Source of the DNA: Methylotenera sp.
GTDB taxonomy: Bacteria > Pseudomonadota > Gammaproteobacteria > Burkholderiales > Methylophilaceae
Direction of reading: 5' to 3'
Assembly: GCF_029945535.1 (NCBI RefSeq)
Contig: NZ_JAQSCU010000010.1
Location: forward strand, 62,001 to 126,000
Length of the DNA: 64,000 nt
Shown here: positions 49,832 through 59,789 of the stretch, in pieces
Layout: every line of letters begins with the position of its first letter
Numbering within the stretch: position 1 is the stretch's first letter
Translations under genes and position numbers: made by a program
Notes under the pieces: model-generated
What the model saw: the letters and a program-made list of their open reading frames with translations, nothing else
What the model was told of the DNA's origin: nothing
Database searches by the model: none

Positions 49832-51384
49832 CCATATCTAAGTTTATAAATAATGTGTTGATTTTTTTAACCACAATTGCATTTGTTGCACAGTTTTTTA
49901 TCGATTTCTCCACTGTGAATATTGCGACTAGCTGCATTATTTTGGCCTCATCAATATCTACCTTGCTTTATTTTAGGTGGACTAAAGCGTTAGACAGTCA
50001 CCCACTGTCAAGTTTTGCCATTATTGGATTTTGTCTGACTTCAATTCTTGGGGCTATGCTGGCTCAATCGGCAGCATGGACAGCTGTTAGCAAAGATTTA
50101 TACCAGCCATTGTTTACTTTCTCTATGTTGGCGATGTATCAGGCTATTGCTTTAGTAGCGCATGCTGTTTACAGAATGATATCCGCTACCTCTGCTAAGC
50201 AAGGCTTGTTGCGCAATGCTTTTCAGTCGCTTGGTGTTTATGCAACGCCTGCGGCATTAAATCTATGGATTATTGGCGTGATGGGTTTATTTTTTGTTTT
50301 ACTTTCCAATATTAGCCCCGTAGCGAGAGGTCTGAGTTTTCTTGCATGGTCACCATTCTTGATCCCTATTTATTTGCAACAGATGGGTCCAAGTTACTGC
50401 AATGCTAAGAAAAACTATATTTTATTGTTCATGTTTACCATTTTGGTTGGCTTAGTTGCCATGGCATTTAATGCTCGTGCAATGATGTTAAGCGGTATTG
50501 CAACAGTTGCACTGCTGTTTTTCTTGATTGGCCTTAGAAGCGATAAGTTAGTCTCAAATAAAATGCTCTTGAGATTAGGTGTTTTAGTCATATTTGGCAT
50601 CGCATTATCTTGGCCAGTTTCTAACATGGTGACTGCTATGGCAATCGCTAGGGCAGATCGTGGCAAGGTGTCTGGGGCGGAAATGGTGGCTAAAACACTT
50701 GAGAACTTTCAAAAGCAAGACAAAATCGATAGTTTTCGTAAAGAAGTTTTGACTAGAGAGCTTCGGTCCTCATACGATGAGGGCTACATTAAAAGTCCAT
50801 TCGTAGCACGTTTTGTGATTACTCAGTTTCACGATAATGCGATGTATTTTGCCGGTAAGGTTTCTGATAAAGGTGCAGAGCAGGTCATGTCCGTTAGCGG
50901 TGATTTCTTTTGGGCAACATTGCCACAGCCTTTTCTTGATGCGCTAAAAATAGATGTTAATAAAGAAAAAATGTATTTCTCTATGGGTGATGTGCTTGTT
51001 AATCTGGCTGTAGGTATACCATTAGGTGGACAGAAAACAGGCTCTGTTTTTGGTCAGGGCTGGGTGATGTTCGGTGTGTTTTTTAGTTTTATTTACTTCT
51101 TTATGTGTTTGATTTTGTTTCTTGCACTAGATTTATTTGCGATTCGAGCTACGGCTGGCAAAGTTGAACTGGCTGTGATTGGTATGCTGAATGTGTGGCC
51201 AAACTTTCTTTTTGGAATTACTGCAGATTCTCTACACTATCTTTTTATTGGTGTAGTTCGTGGTGTTATTCAGTCTGTTTTATTGTATGCAATTGTTTTT
51301 GCAATTTCAAAAGCAATCTCGGGTTTAATTTCAAAGCTGATGCATGAAAAGCCTATAGTCAATTCATCTTACGCCGTGAAATAA
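49828..51384 (+). CDS. Multi-TM protein, candidate polysaccharide polymerase (Wzy-like)
   Basis: Many hydrophobic helices with one long polar loop; position among glycosyltransferases and next to the flippase/GT pair; no diagnostic motif. Confidence 0.5.
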   Translation: MTISKFINNVLIFLTTIAFVAQFFIDFSTVNIATSCIILASSISTLLYFRWTKALDSHPLSSFAIIGFCLTSILGAMLAQSAAWTAVSKDLYQPLFTFSMLAMYQAIALVAHAVYRMISATSAKQGLLRNAFQSLGVYATPAALNLWIIGVMGLFFVLLSNISPVARGLSFLAWSPFLIPIYLQQMGPSYCNAKKNYILLFMFTILVGLVAMAFNARAMMLSGIATVALLFFLIGLRSDKLVSNKMLLRLGVLVIFGIALSWPVSNMVTAMAIARADRGKVSGAEMVAKTLENFQKQDKIDSFRKEVLTRELRSSYDEGYIKSPFVARFVITQFHDNAMYFAGKVSDKGAEQVMSVSGDFFWATLPQPFLDALKIDVNKEKMYFSMGDVLVNLAVGIPLGGQKTGSVFGQGWVMFGVFFSFIYFFMCLILFLALDLFAIRATAGKVELAVIGMLNVWPNFLFGITADSLHYLFIGVVRGVIQSVLLYAIVFAISKAISGLISKLMHEKPIVNSSYAVK

Positions 51385-51394
51385 CATACATAAA

Positions 51395-52495
51395 ATGACA
51401 AAACAACATGTACGGATTAATGAAGTGGATGGCATTCGTGGTTGGGCTGCATTTTTGGTCTTGCTATTTCATGCTTTTGGCGAAATGCTTAAATTTGCCG
51501 TTCCCGCTGTTCATTTTGCATGGTTTGCGCCTTTCCTTGCAGGCGATATCGCAGTTGCCATTTTTTTTATACTCTCAGGTGATGCACTAAGTAGTGGTTT
51601 TTTTGCTGGTGGCGGAGAACGTGCTATAGACCGTTTGTTAGTAAGGCGTTATCTGCGCCTTACCATACCTATTTTTATGTCCTGTCTGCTGACATATTTA
51701 ATTATGGCTACAGGGCTAGATTTTCACATGAAGGCTGCAGAAATATTACAGCGGCAAGATTGGTTAGGGCAGTTTTTACAGTTTAATCAGTCTTTGCTTG
51801 GTTTTTTAAGGTATTCAATTATTGGTGTGTATATTTCGCATACTCGAGAGCTTTCGTACAACCCTTTTCTTTGGACGATGTCGGTCGAAATGATAGGTTC
51901 AATGTTAGTGTTTCTTTTATGTTATTTATGGCATAGATTAAAAAAACCTCACTTATTATGTTTTTTGTTATTGGTATGGCTGGCCGCTATTGGTTCTTTC
52001 TTTTCACTTTTTTTTGCTGGTATGTTGATGGGTCATTATCGGCAGCAGGGTCTTTTTGAGAAGTTACTTAAGCAGCGTAATTATCAACTATTGGCATTTG
52101 CTATTGTTGTAATCATTATTGGCACTTCTATAGCCACAGCTGGCATACATAGGCCAGCAGCGCTTTTACCTTTAATGCTATGTGTGGCAATGGTCTTGGT
52201 ATTTTGTTTCTATACGCAACGTCATCTAAAAGCATTTTTTTCTAATAAGTTTTCTCTCTTTCTTGGAGAAATTTCGTTCCCACTTTATCTGGTGCACTTT
52301 CAGGTGCTGATCTCGTTGATGTCTTGGTTGGTGATTCAAGACTACACCGCAAAAGGTTCAATCGACCAAATGGCGTTTCTTGGTTTTGCTTGCCTGACTG
52401 TTGTTGTAAGTATGCTTGTTGCGTGGTGTTTCCGTCTGATTGAGCAGCAAATATTAAAGCGCGCAGATGCTTTGGTTCTACCTATACTGATTTAA
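51395..52495 (+). CDS. Membrane acyltransferase (acyltransferase-3 family)
   Basis: INEVDGIRGWAAFLVLLFHAFGEM; ISFPLYLVHFQVLISLMSW. Confidence 0.88.
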   Translation: MTKQHVRINEVDGIRGWAAFLVLLFHAFGEMLKFAVPAVHFAWFAPFLAGDIAVAIFFILSGDALSSGFFAGGGERAIDRLLVRRYLRLTIPIFMSCLLTYLIMATGLDFHMKAAEILQRQDWLGQFLQFNQSLLGFLRYSIIGVYISHTRELSYNPFLWTMSVEMIGSMLVFLLCYLWHRLKKPHLLCFLLLVWLAAIGSFFSLFFAGMLMGHYRQQGLFEKLLKQRNYQLLAFAIVVIIIGTSIATAGIHRPAALLPLMLCVAMVLVFCFYTQRHLKAFFSNKFSLFLGEISFPLYLVHFQVLISLMSWLVIQDYTAKGSIDQMAFLGFACLTVVVSMLVAWCFRLIEQQILKRADALVLPILI

Positions 52496-52507
52496 TAGCG
52501 AATATTT

Positions 52508-53722
52508 ATGAATATAGTTTTATTTTCTCATCCTGCTTTTATGAACTCGCAAAGCATGCCGCGTTTTGCTCGTATGCTCGAGGAGGCTTATCGCGCACGT
52601 GGTCATCAGGTGGAGGTTTGGTCACCGCAGGCAAAGATGTATGCTTTACTGCCTAAAGGTAGGTTGTCTAAATGGGCTGGCTATATTGATCAGTACATTA
52701 TTTTTCCATTGTGGGTGCGCAAGCAACTGAAAATGCAGCCTGCCAATACGCTGTATGTTTTTTGTGATCAAGCGCTTGGGCCATGGGTGCCTTTGGTTAA
52801 AAATAAGCCACATGTTGTACATGTGCATGACTTGTTGGCTTTACGTTCGGCTTTAGGCGATATTCCAGAAAACCCTACGCAATGGTCAGGCCGAGTTTAT
52901 CAACGCTATATACGGCAAGGGTTTCAGCAGGCAAAACATTTTATCTCTATTTCTAAGAAAACGCGTGACGACCTACACCACTTCGGAGAGGTTACTCCTG
53001 TGACTTCTGAAGTGGTATATAACGGCTTGAATTATCCTTATGTTCCAATGCTACAAAGTGATGCGATAGCGGTTCTCAAGCAAGCTGGCTTGCCTGTTAA
53101 GCCAGAAGGCATGTTGCTGCATTTAGGGGGTAGTCAGTGGTATAAGAATCTTGCTGGCGTCGTTAGGCTTTACATTGAATATGCTAAAGGTGAGACTAAG
53201 CCATTACCACTTTGGTGTATAAGCCCAAGTCCAAACACTAAAGTACAAGCGTTACTCAAAGAGCTGCCAGCTCAAGGACAGGTACTTTTCTTTCAAGGCA
53301 TTGATAACCAAGCGCTTCAAGCGGCGTATTCAACAGCACATGCATTTATTTTCCCTAGTCTTGCTGAAGGATTCGGCTGGCCAATTATCGAAGCACAAGC
53401 TTCTGGCTGCTTGGTGCTTACGACTGATGCTGCGCCTATGAATGAGATTGGCGGCTCATCAGCAAGTTACATTCCACTTTTGAGGTTGACTGATGATCCA
53501 GATGCTTGGGCGTTAAAAGGTTCGAATGCCTTGAAGTTAATACTTAACATGCCTGAAATGCAAAGAATTACGTTGGTTGAGCAAGGTCTAGCTCATGCTG
53601 CCAAGTTTAACGCAGACGATGCAATTGAAGGGTACCTGAAAACTTATCAGCAGGTTCTTAGTTATACCCATACAGCACAAATCCTGAATAACGACACCTT
53701 AATTCCTCGGAAAGCTCGCTAA
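52508..53722 (+). CDS. Glycosyltransferase family 4
   Basis: LLHLGGSQWYKNLAGVVRLYIEY; AFIFPSLAEGFGWPIIEAQASGCLVLTTDAAPMNEIGG. Confidence 0.9.
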   Translation: MNIVLFSHPAFMNSQSMPRFARMLEEAYRARGHQVEVWSPQAKMYALLPKGRLSKWAGYIDQYIIFPLWVRKQLKMQPANTLYVFCDQALGPWVPLVKNKPHVVHVHDLLALRSALGDIPENPTQWSGRVYQRYIRQGFQQAKHFISISKKTRDDLHHFGEVTPVTSEVVYNGLNYPYVPMLQSDAIAVLKQAGLPVKPEGMLLHLGGSQWYKNLAGVVRLYIEYAKGETKPLPLWCISPSPNTKVQALLKELPAQGQVLFFQGIDNQALQAAYSTAHAFIFPSLAEGFGWPIIEAQASGCLVLTTDAAPMNEIGGSSASYIPLLRLTDDPDAWALKGSNALKLILNMPEMQRITLVEQGLAHAAKFNADDAIEGYLKTYQQVLSYTHTAQILNNDTLIPRKAR

Positions 53723-54876
53723 TGAGAGCGCTACATATACTACCTTCAATAGATCCTAAAGGTGGTGGGCCAATGGAGGGCGTGCGCCAATATGGCTTGC
53801 AATTGAAAACAATCGGCCATGTGGTCGAGGTGGTCACGCTAGATGACCCAGCCGCAGCGTACATTGCAGATTTTCCGCTTAAGGTACATGCGATGGGACC
53901 GTCTTTGACCAACTACCGCTACAGTTCAAAATTCATTCCCTGGTTAAAAGAGAATGTCCGTCATTATGATTACGTGGTAGTAAATGGTTTATGGCAGTAT
54001 CACAGTTTTGCCGCATGGCGAGTGATGAGTGATCTGCATGTGCCGTATTTTGTTTTTACGCATGGCATGCTAGACCCGTGGTTCAAACATAATTATCCGC
54101 TTAAGCATTTAAAAAAATGGCTTTACTGGCCATGGGCAGATTATCGATTGCTGCGCGATGCAACCGCAGTACTTTTTACTTGTGAAGAAGAAAAGTTACT
54201 CGCACGTAAGTCTTTCTGGCTTTATAAAGCCACAGAAGACGTCATTAATTACGGTACAAAAACACCGCCAAGTGATGCCGAGGCATTAAGAGCTGTTTTT
54301 TATTCAGCTTACCCTGAGCTGCGTGAAAAGCGAGTGCTTCTATTTTTAAGTCGCATTCACGAGAAAAAAGGTTGTGACTTACTGATTGAGGCTTTTGCTA
54401 GGGTGGCAAATCTAGATTCATCGCTGCATCTGATGGTAGCAGGGCCAGATCAAACTGGCTTAGTTGCGAAGCTACAAGCACAAGCGGAGCGACTAGGCAT
54501 CGCTGACCGGATTTCATGGCCAGGGATGTTGCAAGGTGATATGAAGTGGGGCGCTTTTTACGCCAGCGAAGCGTTTGTTCTATCTTCACATCAGGAAAAT
54601 TTTGGTATAGCAGTGGCTGAAGCCATGGGTTGTAGCTTACCAGTGCTGATTTCTAACAAAGTGAATATTTGGCGTGAAATTGAAGCTGATGGTGCGGGCA
54701 TAGTCAATACTGACACAGTAGAAGGTACGGAAAAAACCTTGCGCCTATGGTTGTCATTCGACAATGAAGGACGTAAACAAATGTCAGCGCAAGCCAAAGC
54801 AAGTTTTGATAAACGGTTCACTGTAGAAGCGATGGCAAGCAGCCTGCTTGAAACAATTAAAAGATATATGCCATGA
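53722..54876 (+). CDS. Glycosyltransferase family 4
   Basis: LLFLSRIHEKKGCDLLIEAFARV; FVLSSHQENFGIAVAEAMGCSLPVLISNKVNIW. Confidence 0.9.
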   Translation: MRALHILPSIDPKGGGPMEGVRQYGLQLKTIGHVVEVVTLDDPAAAYIADFPLKVHAMGPSLTNYRYSSKFIPWLKENVRHYDYVVVNGLWQYHSFAAWRVMSDLHVPYFVFTHGMLDPWFKHNYPLKHLKKWLYWPWADYRLLRDATAVLFTCEEEKLLARKSFWLYKATEDVINYGTKTPPSDAEALRAVFYSAYPELREKRVLLFLSRIHEKKGCDLLIEAFARVANLDSSLHLMVAGPDQTGLVAKLQAQAERLGIADRISWPGMLQGDMKWGAFYASEAFVLSSHQENFGIAVAEAMGCSLPVLISNKVNIWREIEADGAGIVNTDTVEGTEKTLRLWLSFDNEGRKQMSAQAKASFDKRFTVEAMASSLLETIKRYMP

Positions 54877-55433
54877 TTATTCAGGGAAACAATCCCTACG
54901 TACAGCCATCATTTTCGATGGCAAATCGATTGATGCGCGGTTTATGGGGCGTCGTTTGGCTTATCTTATTTCGCCCTAGTCCAAGGCCTTTTCATGCATG
55001 GCGTAGATTAATTTTACGCTTATTTGGTGCACAACTGGGTCGGCATGTGCATGTGTATCCTAATGTAAAAATATGGGCTCCTTGGGCGCTCACCATTGGC
55101 AACTTTGTTGGAATCGCAGACGGGGTGACTATTTACAATATGGCGCCCATTTCGATTGACGATCATTGCGTTGTTTCGCAAGGTGCGCACCTTTGTGGAG
55201 GGTCACACGATATTGATTCTGCAAACTTTCAGCTGATTGCTAAACCAATCAACTTAGAAAAAAATGTATGGGTGTGCGCTGAAGCTTTTATTGGACCTGG
55301 CGTAACGATTGCTGAAGGGTGTGTGCTTGGGGCACGCGCTGTGGCAGTGAAAAGTATTATTGAACCTTGGTCAGTTTGGGCGGGCAATCCCGCTGTAATG
55401 AAAAGAGTGCGTAAAAGGGGTGGTGGTAAATGA
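54873..55433 (+). CDS. WcaF-like hexapeptide acetyltransferase
   Basis: ANRLMRGLWGVVWLILFRPSPRPFHAWRRLILRLFGAQLGRHVHVYPNVKIWAPWALTIGNF; left-handed beta-helix hexapeptides. Confidence 0.88.
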   Translation: MIIQGNNPYVQPSFSMANRLMRGLWGVVWLILFRPSPRPFHAWRRLILRLFGAQLGRHVHVYPNVKIWAPWALTIGNFVGIADGVTIYNMAPISIDDHCVVSQGAHLCGGSHDIDSANFQLIAKPINLEKNVWVCAEAFIGPGVTIAEGCVLGARAVAVKSIIEPWSVWAGNPAVMKRVRKRGGGK

Positions 55434-56251
55434 GCGCAATATCAGTCTTAATTTTAACTAAGAATGAAGAGCAAGATCTCCCCGATTGCCTGAAATCTGT
55501 GGCTTGGAGTGATGATGTACATGTCCTCGACTCAATGAGCTCTGATAAAACAGCAGAAATAGCCGAGAATTTCGGTGCAAAAGTAACATTGAGGGTCTTT
55601 GATGGGTATGCGTCGCAACGTAACTATGGATTAAAGCTTCCTTTTAAGCACCAGTGGTTAGTTATATTGGATGCTGATGAGCGAATTACGCCGTCACTGG
55701 CTTCTGAATTAAAAGAGTTTGCTAAGTCGGCTCTAGATCATGTAGCTGGTGCACGTATGCGTCGTCGTGATATTTGGTGGGGACGTTGGTTAAAACACGC
55801 CCAAATCTCACCATTTTATGTGCGCATGGTACGCGTTAGTCGAGCACATTATGAACGCGAGATTAATGAGGTATTGGTCGTTGATGGAGACATTGCCGAA
55901 CTTACGCAGCCTTTTGTGCATTACCCTTTTTCTAAAGGGCTCGATCATTGGATTAGCAAACATAACACTTACTCACGCATGGAAGCAGAAGTGGTTGCTA
56001 AAGGTCTCTTTATCAAACCAGATTGGCGAACTGCGCTTTTTGGCGGCGACTTCAGTGAGCGGCGTGTTCACCAAAAAGCAATCTTTTATGGATTACCAGC
56101 TCGCCCATTGATTAAATTGATTTACATGTTGATTGTGCGCCGTGCCTTTTTAGACGGCTGGCCAGGCGTACGATACGCCATTCTTCAAGCTATTTATGAG
56201 TACTTTATAGTACTTAAAACTAAAGAAATGCAGGCAGCGAAGGGCATATAG
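55430..56251 (+). CDS. Glycosyltransferase family 2
   Basis: ISVLILTKNEEQDLPDCLKSVAWSDDVHVLDSMSSDKTAEIAENFGAKV...QRNYGL...WLVILDADERITPSL. Confidence 0.92.
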   Translation: MSAISVLILTKNEEQDLPDCLKSVAWSDDVHVLDSMSSDKTAEIAENFGAKVTLRVFDGYASQRNYGLKLPFKHQWLVILDADERITPSLASELKEFAKSALDHVAGARMRRRDIWWGRWLKHAQISPFYVRMVRVSRAHYEREINEVLVVDGDIAELTQPFVHYPFSKGLDHWISKHNTYSRMEAEVVAKGLFIKPDWRTALFGGDFSERRVHQKAIFYGLPARPLIKLIYMLIVRRAFLDGWPGVRYAILQAIYEYFIVLKTKEMQAAKGI

Positions 56252-56569
56252 GCTGCAGTGTTTACAAAAGCTTAGTTATTCAACTCAATTAGATTTCACC
56301 TAAAGTTACCTAATTTATATTTAGCGTCATCGCTACTTATTAAGATGTTTTAAGCGCTTATAACAAACGTCGGGAAAGCAACTCCTTTCAATTCTACTTA
56401 CAGCTTAATTCATTTGTAAGTAATCCAATTTTTATGAGCAGATAGGACTATTTCCGTTCATAAAAAGGTCATGAGTAACAAATACTATATCCATCTCGTC
56501 ACTATCAATAACGCACTTTTGTTATTGGTAGATGGATATGTTGTTCTTCATTCTGAAAAGATTTTTACC

Positions 56570-57826
56570 TTGAAAATACTATTGTACACGGCAAATTTTG
56601 CGCCTGAGCCGACAGGCATTGGTAAATACTCTGGTGAAATGGCGGCTTGGCTGGTTGCTGAAGGACATCAAGTAAGAGTGGTTTCAGCTCCGCCATACTA
56701 CCCATCTTGGAAGTTAGAAAAAGGCTATGCATGGCCGCCTTATCGTCGTGAGCAATGGCATGGGGTTGATGTGTGGCGTGCGCCACTATGGGTACCCAAT
56801 AAACCCAATGGAGTTACTCGCCTTCTTCATTTGTTCACATTTGTATTGTCATCTTTCCCCGTCATGCTTTGGCAGATTATCTGGCGTCCAAGCGTGGTGA
56901 TCACCGTTGCGCCTGCTCTAATGTGTGCTCCTACAGGCTGGTTAGTTGCTAGGCTGAGTGGCGGCAAGGCATGGTTACACATTCAAGACTTTGAAGTGGA
57001 CGTAGCTTTTCAGATGGGGCTTCTTAAAGGCAAGTTGCTTAAAAAAGCGGTACTTAGCTCTGAGCGCTGGTTATTAAGCAGATTCGATAGCGTATCTTCA
57101 ATTTCTGGCCAAATGTTGGAAAAGCTCCGTCAGAAGGGGATATTAGAGCGAAAAATAAGGTTTTTTCCTAACTGGGTGGATATTGCACATATTTTCCCTT
57201 TGGATAAACCAAGTGATTATCGCGAAGAGTTAGAGATTAATGCCGATACGAAAGTTGTGCTTTTTTCAGGTTCGTTAGGTGGTAAACAAGGTTTGATGGT
57301 TATTCCGGATGCGGCTAGAAAGTTAGCGCACCGTAAAGACTTAATGTTTGTTATATGCGGTGATGGTGTTATGAAGCCGCAATTAGTTGCAGCTTGCGCA
57401 GATCTTACTAATGTTCGGTTTTTACCATTGCAGCCATTCGGCAGGCTTGGTCAATTATTGGGTTTGGCTGATATGCACTTATTGCCGCAAAGTCCGGATG
57501 CAGCAGACTTGGTTTTACCCTCAAAACTTTCTGGTATGTTAGCGAGTGGACGACCTGTTATTGCTATGTGTCAGCAAAGTACCGAGATTGCTAGATTAGT
57601 GACTGAGTGTGGTTTAGTCATTGCGCCAGAGGATGGATCAGCGTTAGCGGATGCAATTGAGACGTTAGCCGATGATAATGAGCTAAGAGCAACGTTAGGT
57701 GTTAAAGCGCGTCATTCTGCTAAAGAGAAGTTTGAAAAAAATGGTGTTCTCAATCGATTGGTTTATCAATTACGATTTGTAACGGGTACAGTTCAAAAAG
57801 TAGTCTATGACTTTTCGTCACACTAA
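56570..57826 (+). CDS. WcaI-like glycosyltransferase
   Basis: KILLYTANFAPEPTGIGKYSGEMAAWLVAEGHQVRVVSAPPYYPSWKLEKGY; TTG at 56570 is the homology-consistent start, the track start 56471 adds an unrelated leader. Confidence 0.85.
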   Translation: MKILLYTANFAPEPTGIGKYSGEMAAWLVAEGHQVRVVSAPPYYPSWKLEKGYAWPPYRREQWHGVDVWRAPLWVPNKPNGVTRLLHLFTFVLSSFPVMLWQIIWRPSVVITVAPALMCAPTGWLVARLSGGKAWLHIQDFEVDVAFQMGLLKGKLLKKAVLSSERWLLSRFDSVSSISGQMLEKLRQKGILERKIRFFPNWVDIAHIFPLDKPSDYREELEINADTKVVLFSGSLGGKQGLMVIPDAARKLAHRKDLMFVICGDGVMKPQLVAACADLTNVRFLPLQPFGRLGQLLGLADMHLLPQSPDAADLVLPSKLSGMLASGRPVIAMCQQSTEIARLVTECGLVIAPEDGSALADAIETLADDNELRATLGVKARHSAKEKFEKNGVLNRLVYQLRFVTGTVQKVVYDFSSH

Positions 57827-59705
57827 TCACTTTGTATTCTTAGCTTTCTTTTTTCTGTATGTGATTAGTCATTCTATATTTGCCAATGCTGATGGCGTAT
57901 CTAGCCAAGATGCTGAAAAAACCACTTCATCAAGGTTCGATTCAGCAGAAAATTTTCTCAATCGAAAAGCGTCAGTCAAGCGCATGGGTGATCCCAAATA
58001 CATTGATAACTCGGGGCCAAAAGCTAAAAGTTATGACGTATTAGCGGCAACCGCACAACAAGGTTGTGGCTCAGCTGAATGGCCAGCCTATATGGCGAGC
58101 TTATCTAGCTTAGCTGTGTCTTATCCACCGGATGGGCCTATTGAGATGTTCAGCATGCCGCCCTTGGTACGTTATCTGTATCAGTTCGGGGATTGCATGA
58201 CTCCGGCACAAAAGCAGCAGTTACTCACAGGGCTAACCTCGCAGCGGCAGTGGTTACTCGGTCACGGTACTCTTAATCATGCCATTATGCGTGCGACTTC
58301 ATGGTATTTGTTGGCGCAATACTTTCCCAAAGCGAAGTGGACACATTGGGACGGTACCGTGTATACATCTGCACAACTAATGGCAGCACTGAAACCATTG
58401 CTTTTCGGCAGAAAATCAAGGGTCTATAAGTCTGGGCACTATGAATGGCTTTCGCCAACCTATGCGATGGTGAATTTTTTCCCGCTATTAAATTTAATTG
58501 ATTTCGCTGCAGACCCAGCAGTTAAGAAAACAGCTGAAGAGGAGGCAACCCTTGAGCTTGCGGTGCTGAAGGTTCATTCTTTTCATGGCGAGATTGTCCC
58601 TCCGTTAACACGCAAAAACTTTGATCAACTCAATGCTACTGATAGCCCGCAAGATTATGTGCCAGCAATTACGCAGCAGTTACTTTGGTATTATTTTGGT
58701 GAGCCGGCTGGTCTGGGGTTGTATGACTTTCAAAGTAGAAAAGAGCCTTATTACACTTCAACTCTAGGCCTATCTAATTGGCAGCCACCAGCAGACGTGT
58801 TGGCTATGGGAGCTGTTAACACAAATGATTATGTTATAAAAAGCATTACCCCTAGCTTTGGTATATGGGATGCAGAAACATCACCTGAGATTTTTGGTGA
58901 CTCTTACATTACTGACGACTTTGCCGTGGGAACTGGAAACCAGTTATTTGAGCCAGGTGGTTATTCTGGACACATTCAGACGTTTTCAATATTACTTAAA
59001 TCTAAAAACCCACAAAATCAAATTGAATGCTATCAGCCCTATTGGAAAAGTAATGCTGGTGAAGATGCATGGGGGACGGATCGTTCATCTCCTTTTCAAC
59101 AAATGTATCGTTATGATAAGTCTAGTGTTGTCATGCTGTTCGATACGCCTAAAAAAGATCCCTGGGTACTAGGTAGCGATGCTCGATCTTTACCAGATCG
59201 TAGCATTCATAAAGATGCATTATTGCAATTAGCTGAGTGTCGAATACCTAAAGACTTTGATGAGGTCATCAAAGAGAAAAACTGGGTTTTTGTAAGGCAG
59301 GGTGGGGTATTTGTCGCCGTGGCTACCTTGCTTGGTAACAATGAATACGACCAAGCGCCCTCTAAATTAACGTCGAAATATTTGGTAGTAAAAGTACGCG
59401 AGCCTAAAACGGCATTATTTTTTCGAGTTGAGCGTGAAGCTGCGGATCTGAATTTTACTCAATTTCGAGCGCAAGTGCGTTTGCAACGTCCTCAATATGA
59501 CGTGACTAATTCATCTGTAGCGCTGCTAGAGAAGTCCGGTATGCAAACGCAAGTGAAGTTTAAACTGCAAGCACATCCCGATGGCAAGCGCTGGTCTGCG
59601 ATTCCAGAAATTTTGCAAAATGGCAAGCCTTTGCAGAGTTCCAACTCTTATGTTATTGATTCACCTGTACTTAAACTTAGAAATGGAATTCTGAGTATCA
59701 AATAG
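57807..59705 (+). CDS. Secreted protein of unknown function, possible polysaccharide-active enzyme
   Basis: Signal peptide (FVFLAFFFLYVISHSIFANA), about 600-aa globular region rich in W/Y with helical-repeat-like N-terminal half; embedded in the EPS cluster. Confidence 0.55.
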   Translation: MTFRHTNHFVFLAFFFLYVISHSIFANADGVSSQDAEKTTSSRFDSAENFLNRKASVKRMGDPKYIDNSGPKAKSYDVLAATAQQGCGSAEWPAYMASLSSLAVSYPPDGPIEMFSMPPLVRYLYQFGDCMTPAQKQQLLTGLTSQRQWLLGHGTLNHAIMRATSWYLLAQYFPKAKWTHWDGTVYTSAQLMAALKPLLFGRKSRVYKSGHYEWLSPTYAMVNFFPLLNLIDFAADPAVKKTAEEEATLELAVLKVHSFHGEIVPPLTRKNFDQLNATDSPQDYVPAITQQLLWYYFGEPAGLGLYDFQSRKEPYYTSTLGLSNWQPPADVLAMGAVNTNDYVIKSITPSFGIWDAETSPEIFGDSYITDDFAVGTGNQLFEPGGYSGHIQTFSILLKSKNPQNQIECYQPYWKSNAGEDAWGTDRSSPFQQMYRYDKSSVVMLFDTPKKDPWVLGSDARSLPDRSIHKDALLQLAECRIPKDFDEVIKEKNWVFVRQGGVFVAVATLLGNNEYDQAPSKLTSKYLVVKVREPKTALFFRVEREAADLNFTQFRAQVRLQRPQYDVTNSSVALLEKSGMQTQVKFKLQAHPDGKRWSAIPEILQNGKPLQSSNSYVIDSPVLKLRNGILSIK

Positions 59706-59789
59706 TATCGGCTGGAAGTAAATTAGAAAAGCGTTCCAAATTAAGAGCATCGTTTCTTAGAAGTCTTTAATTAAGTTACTTGATAAAAA

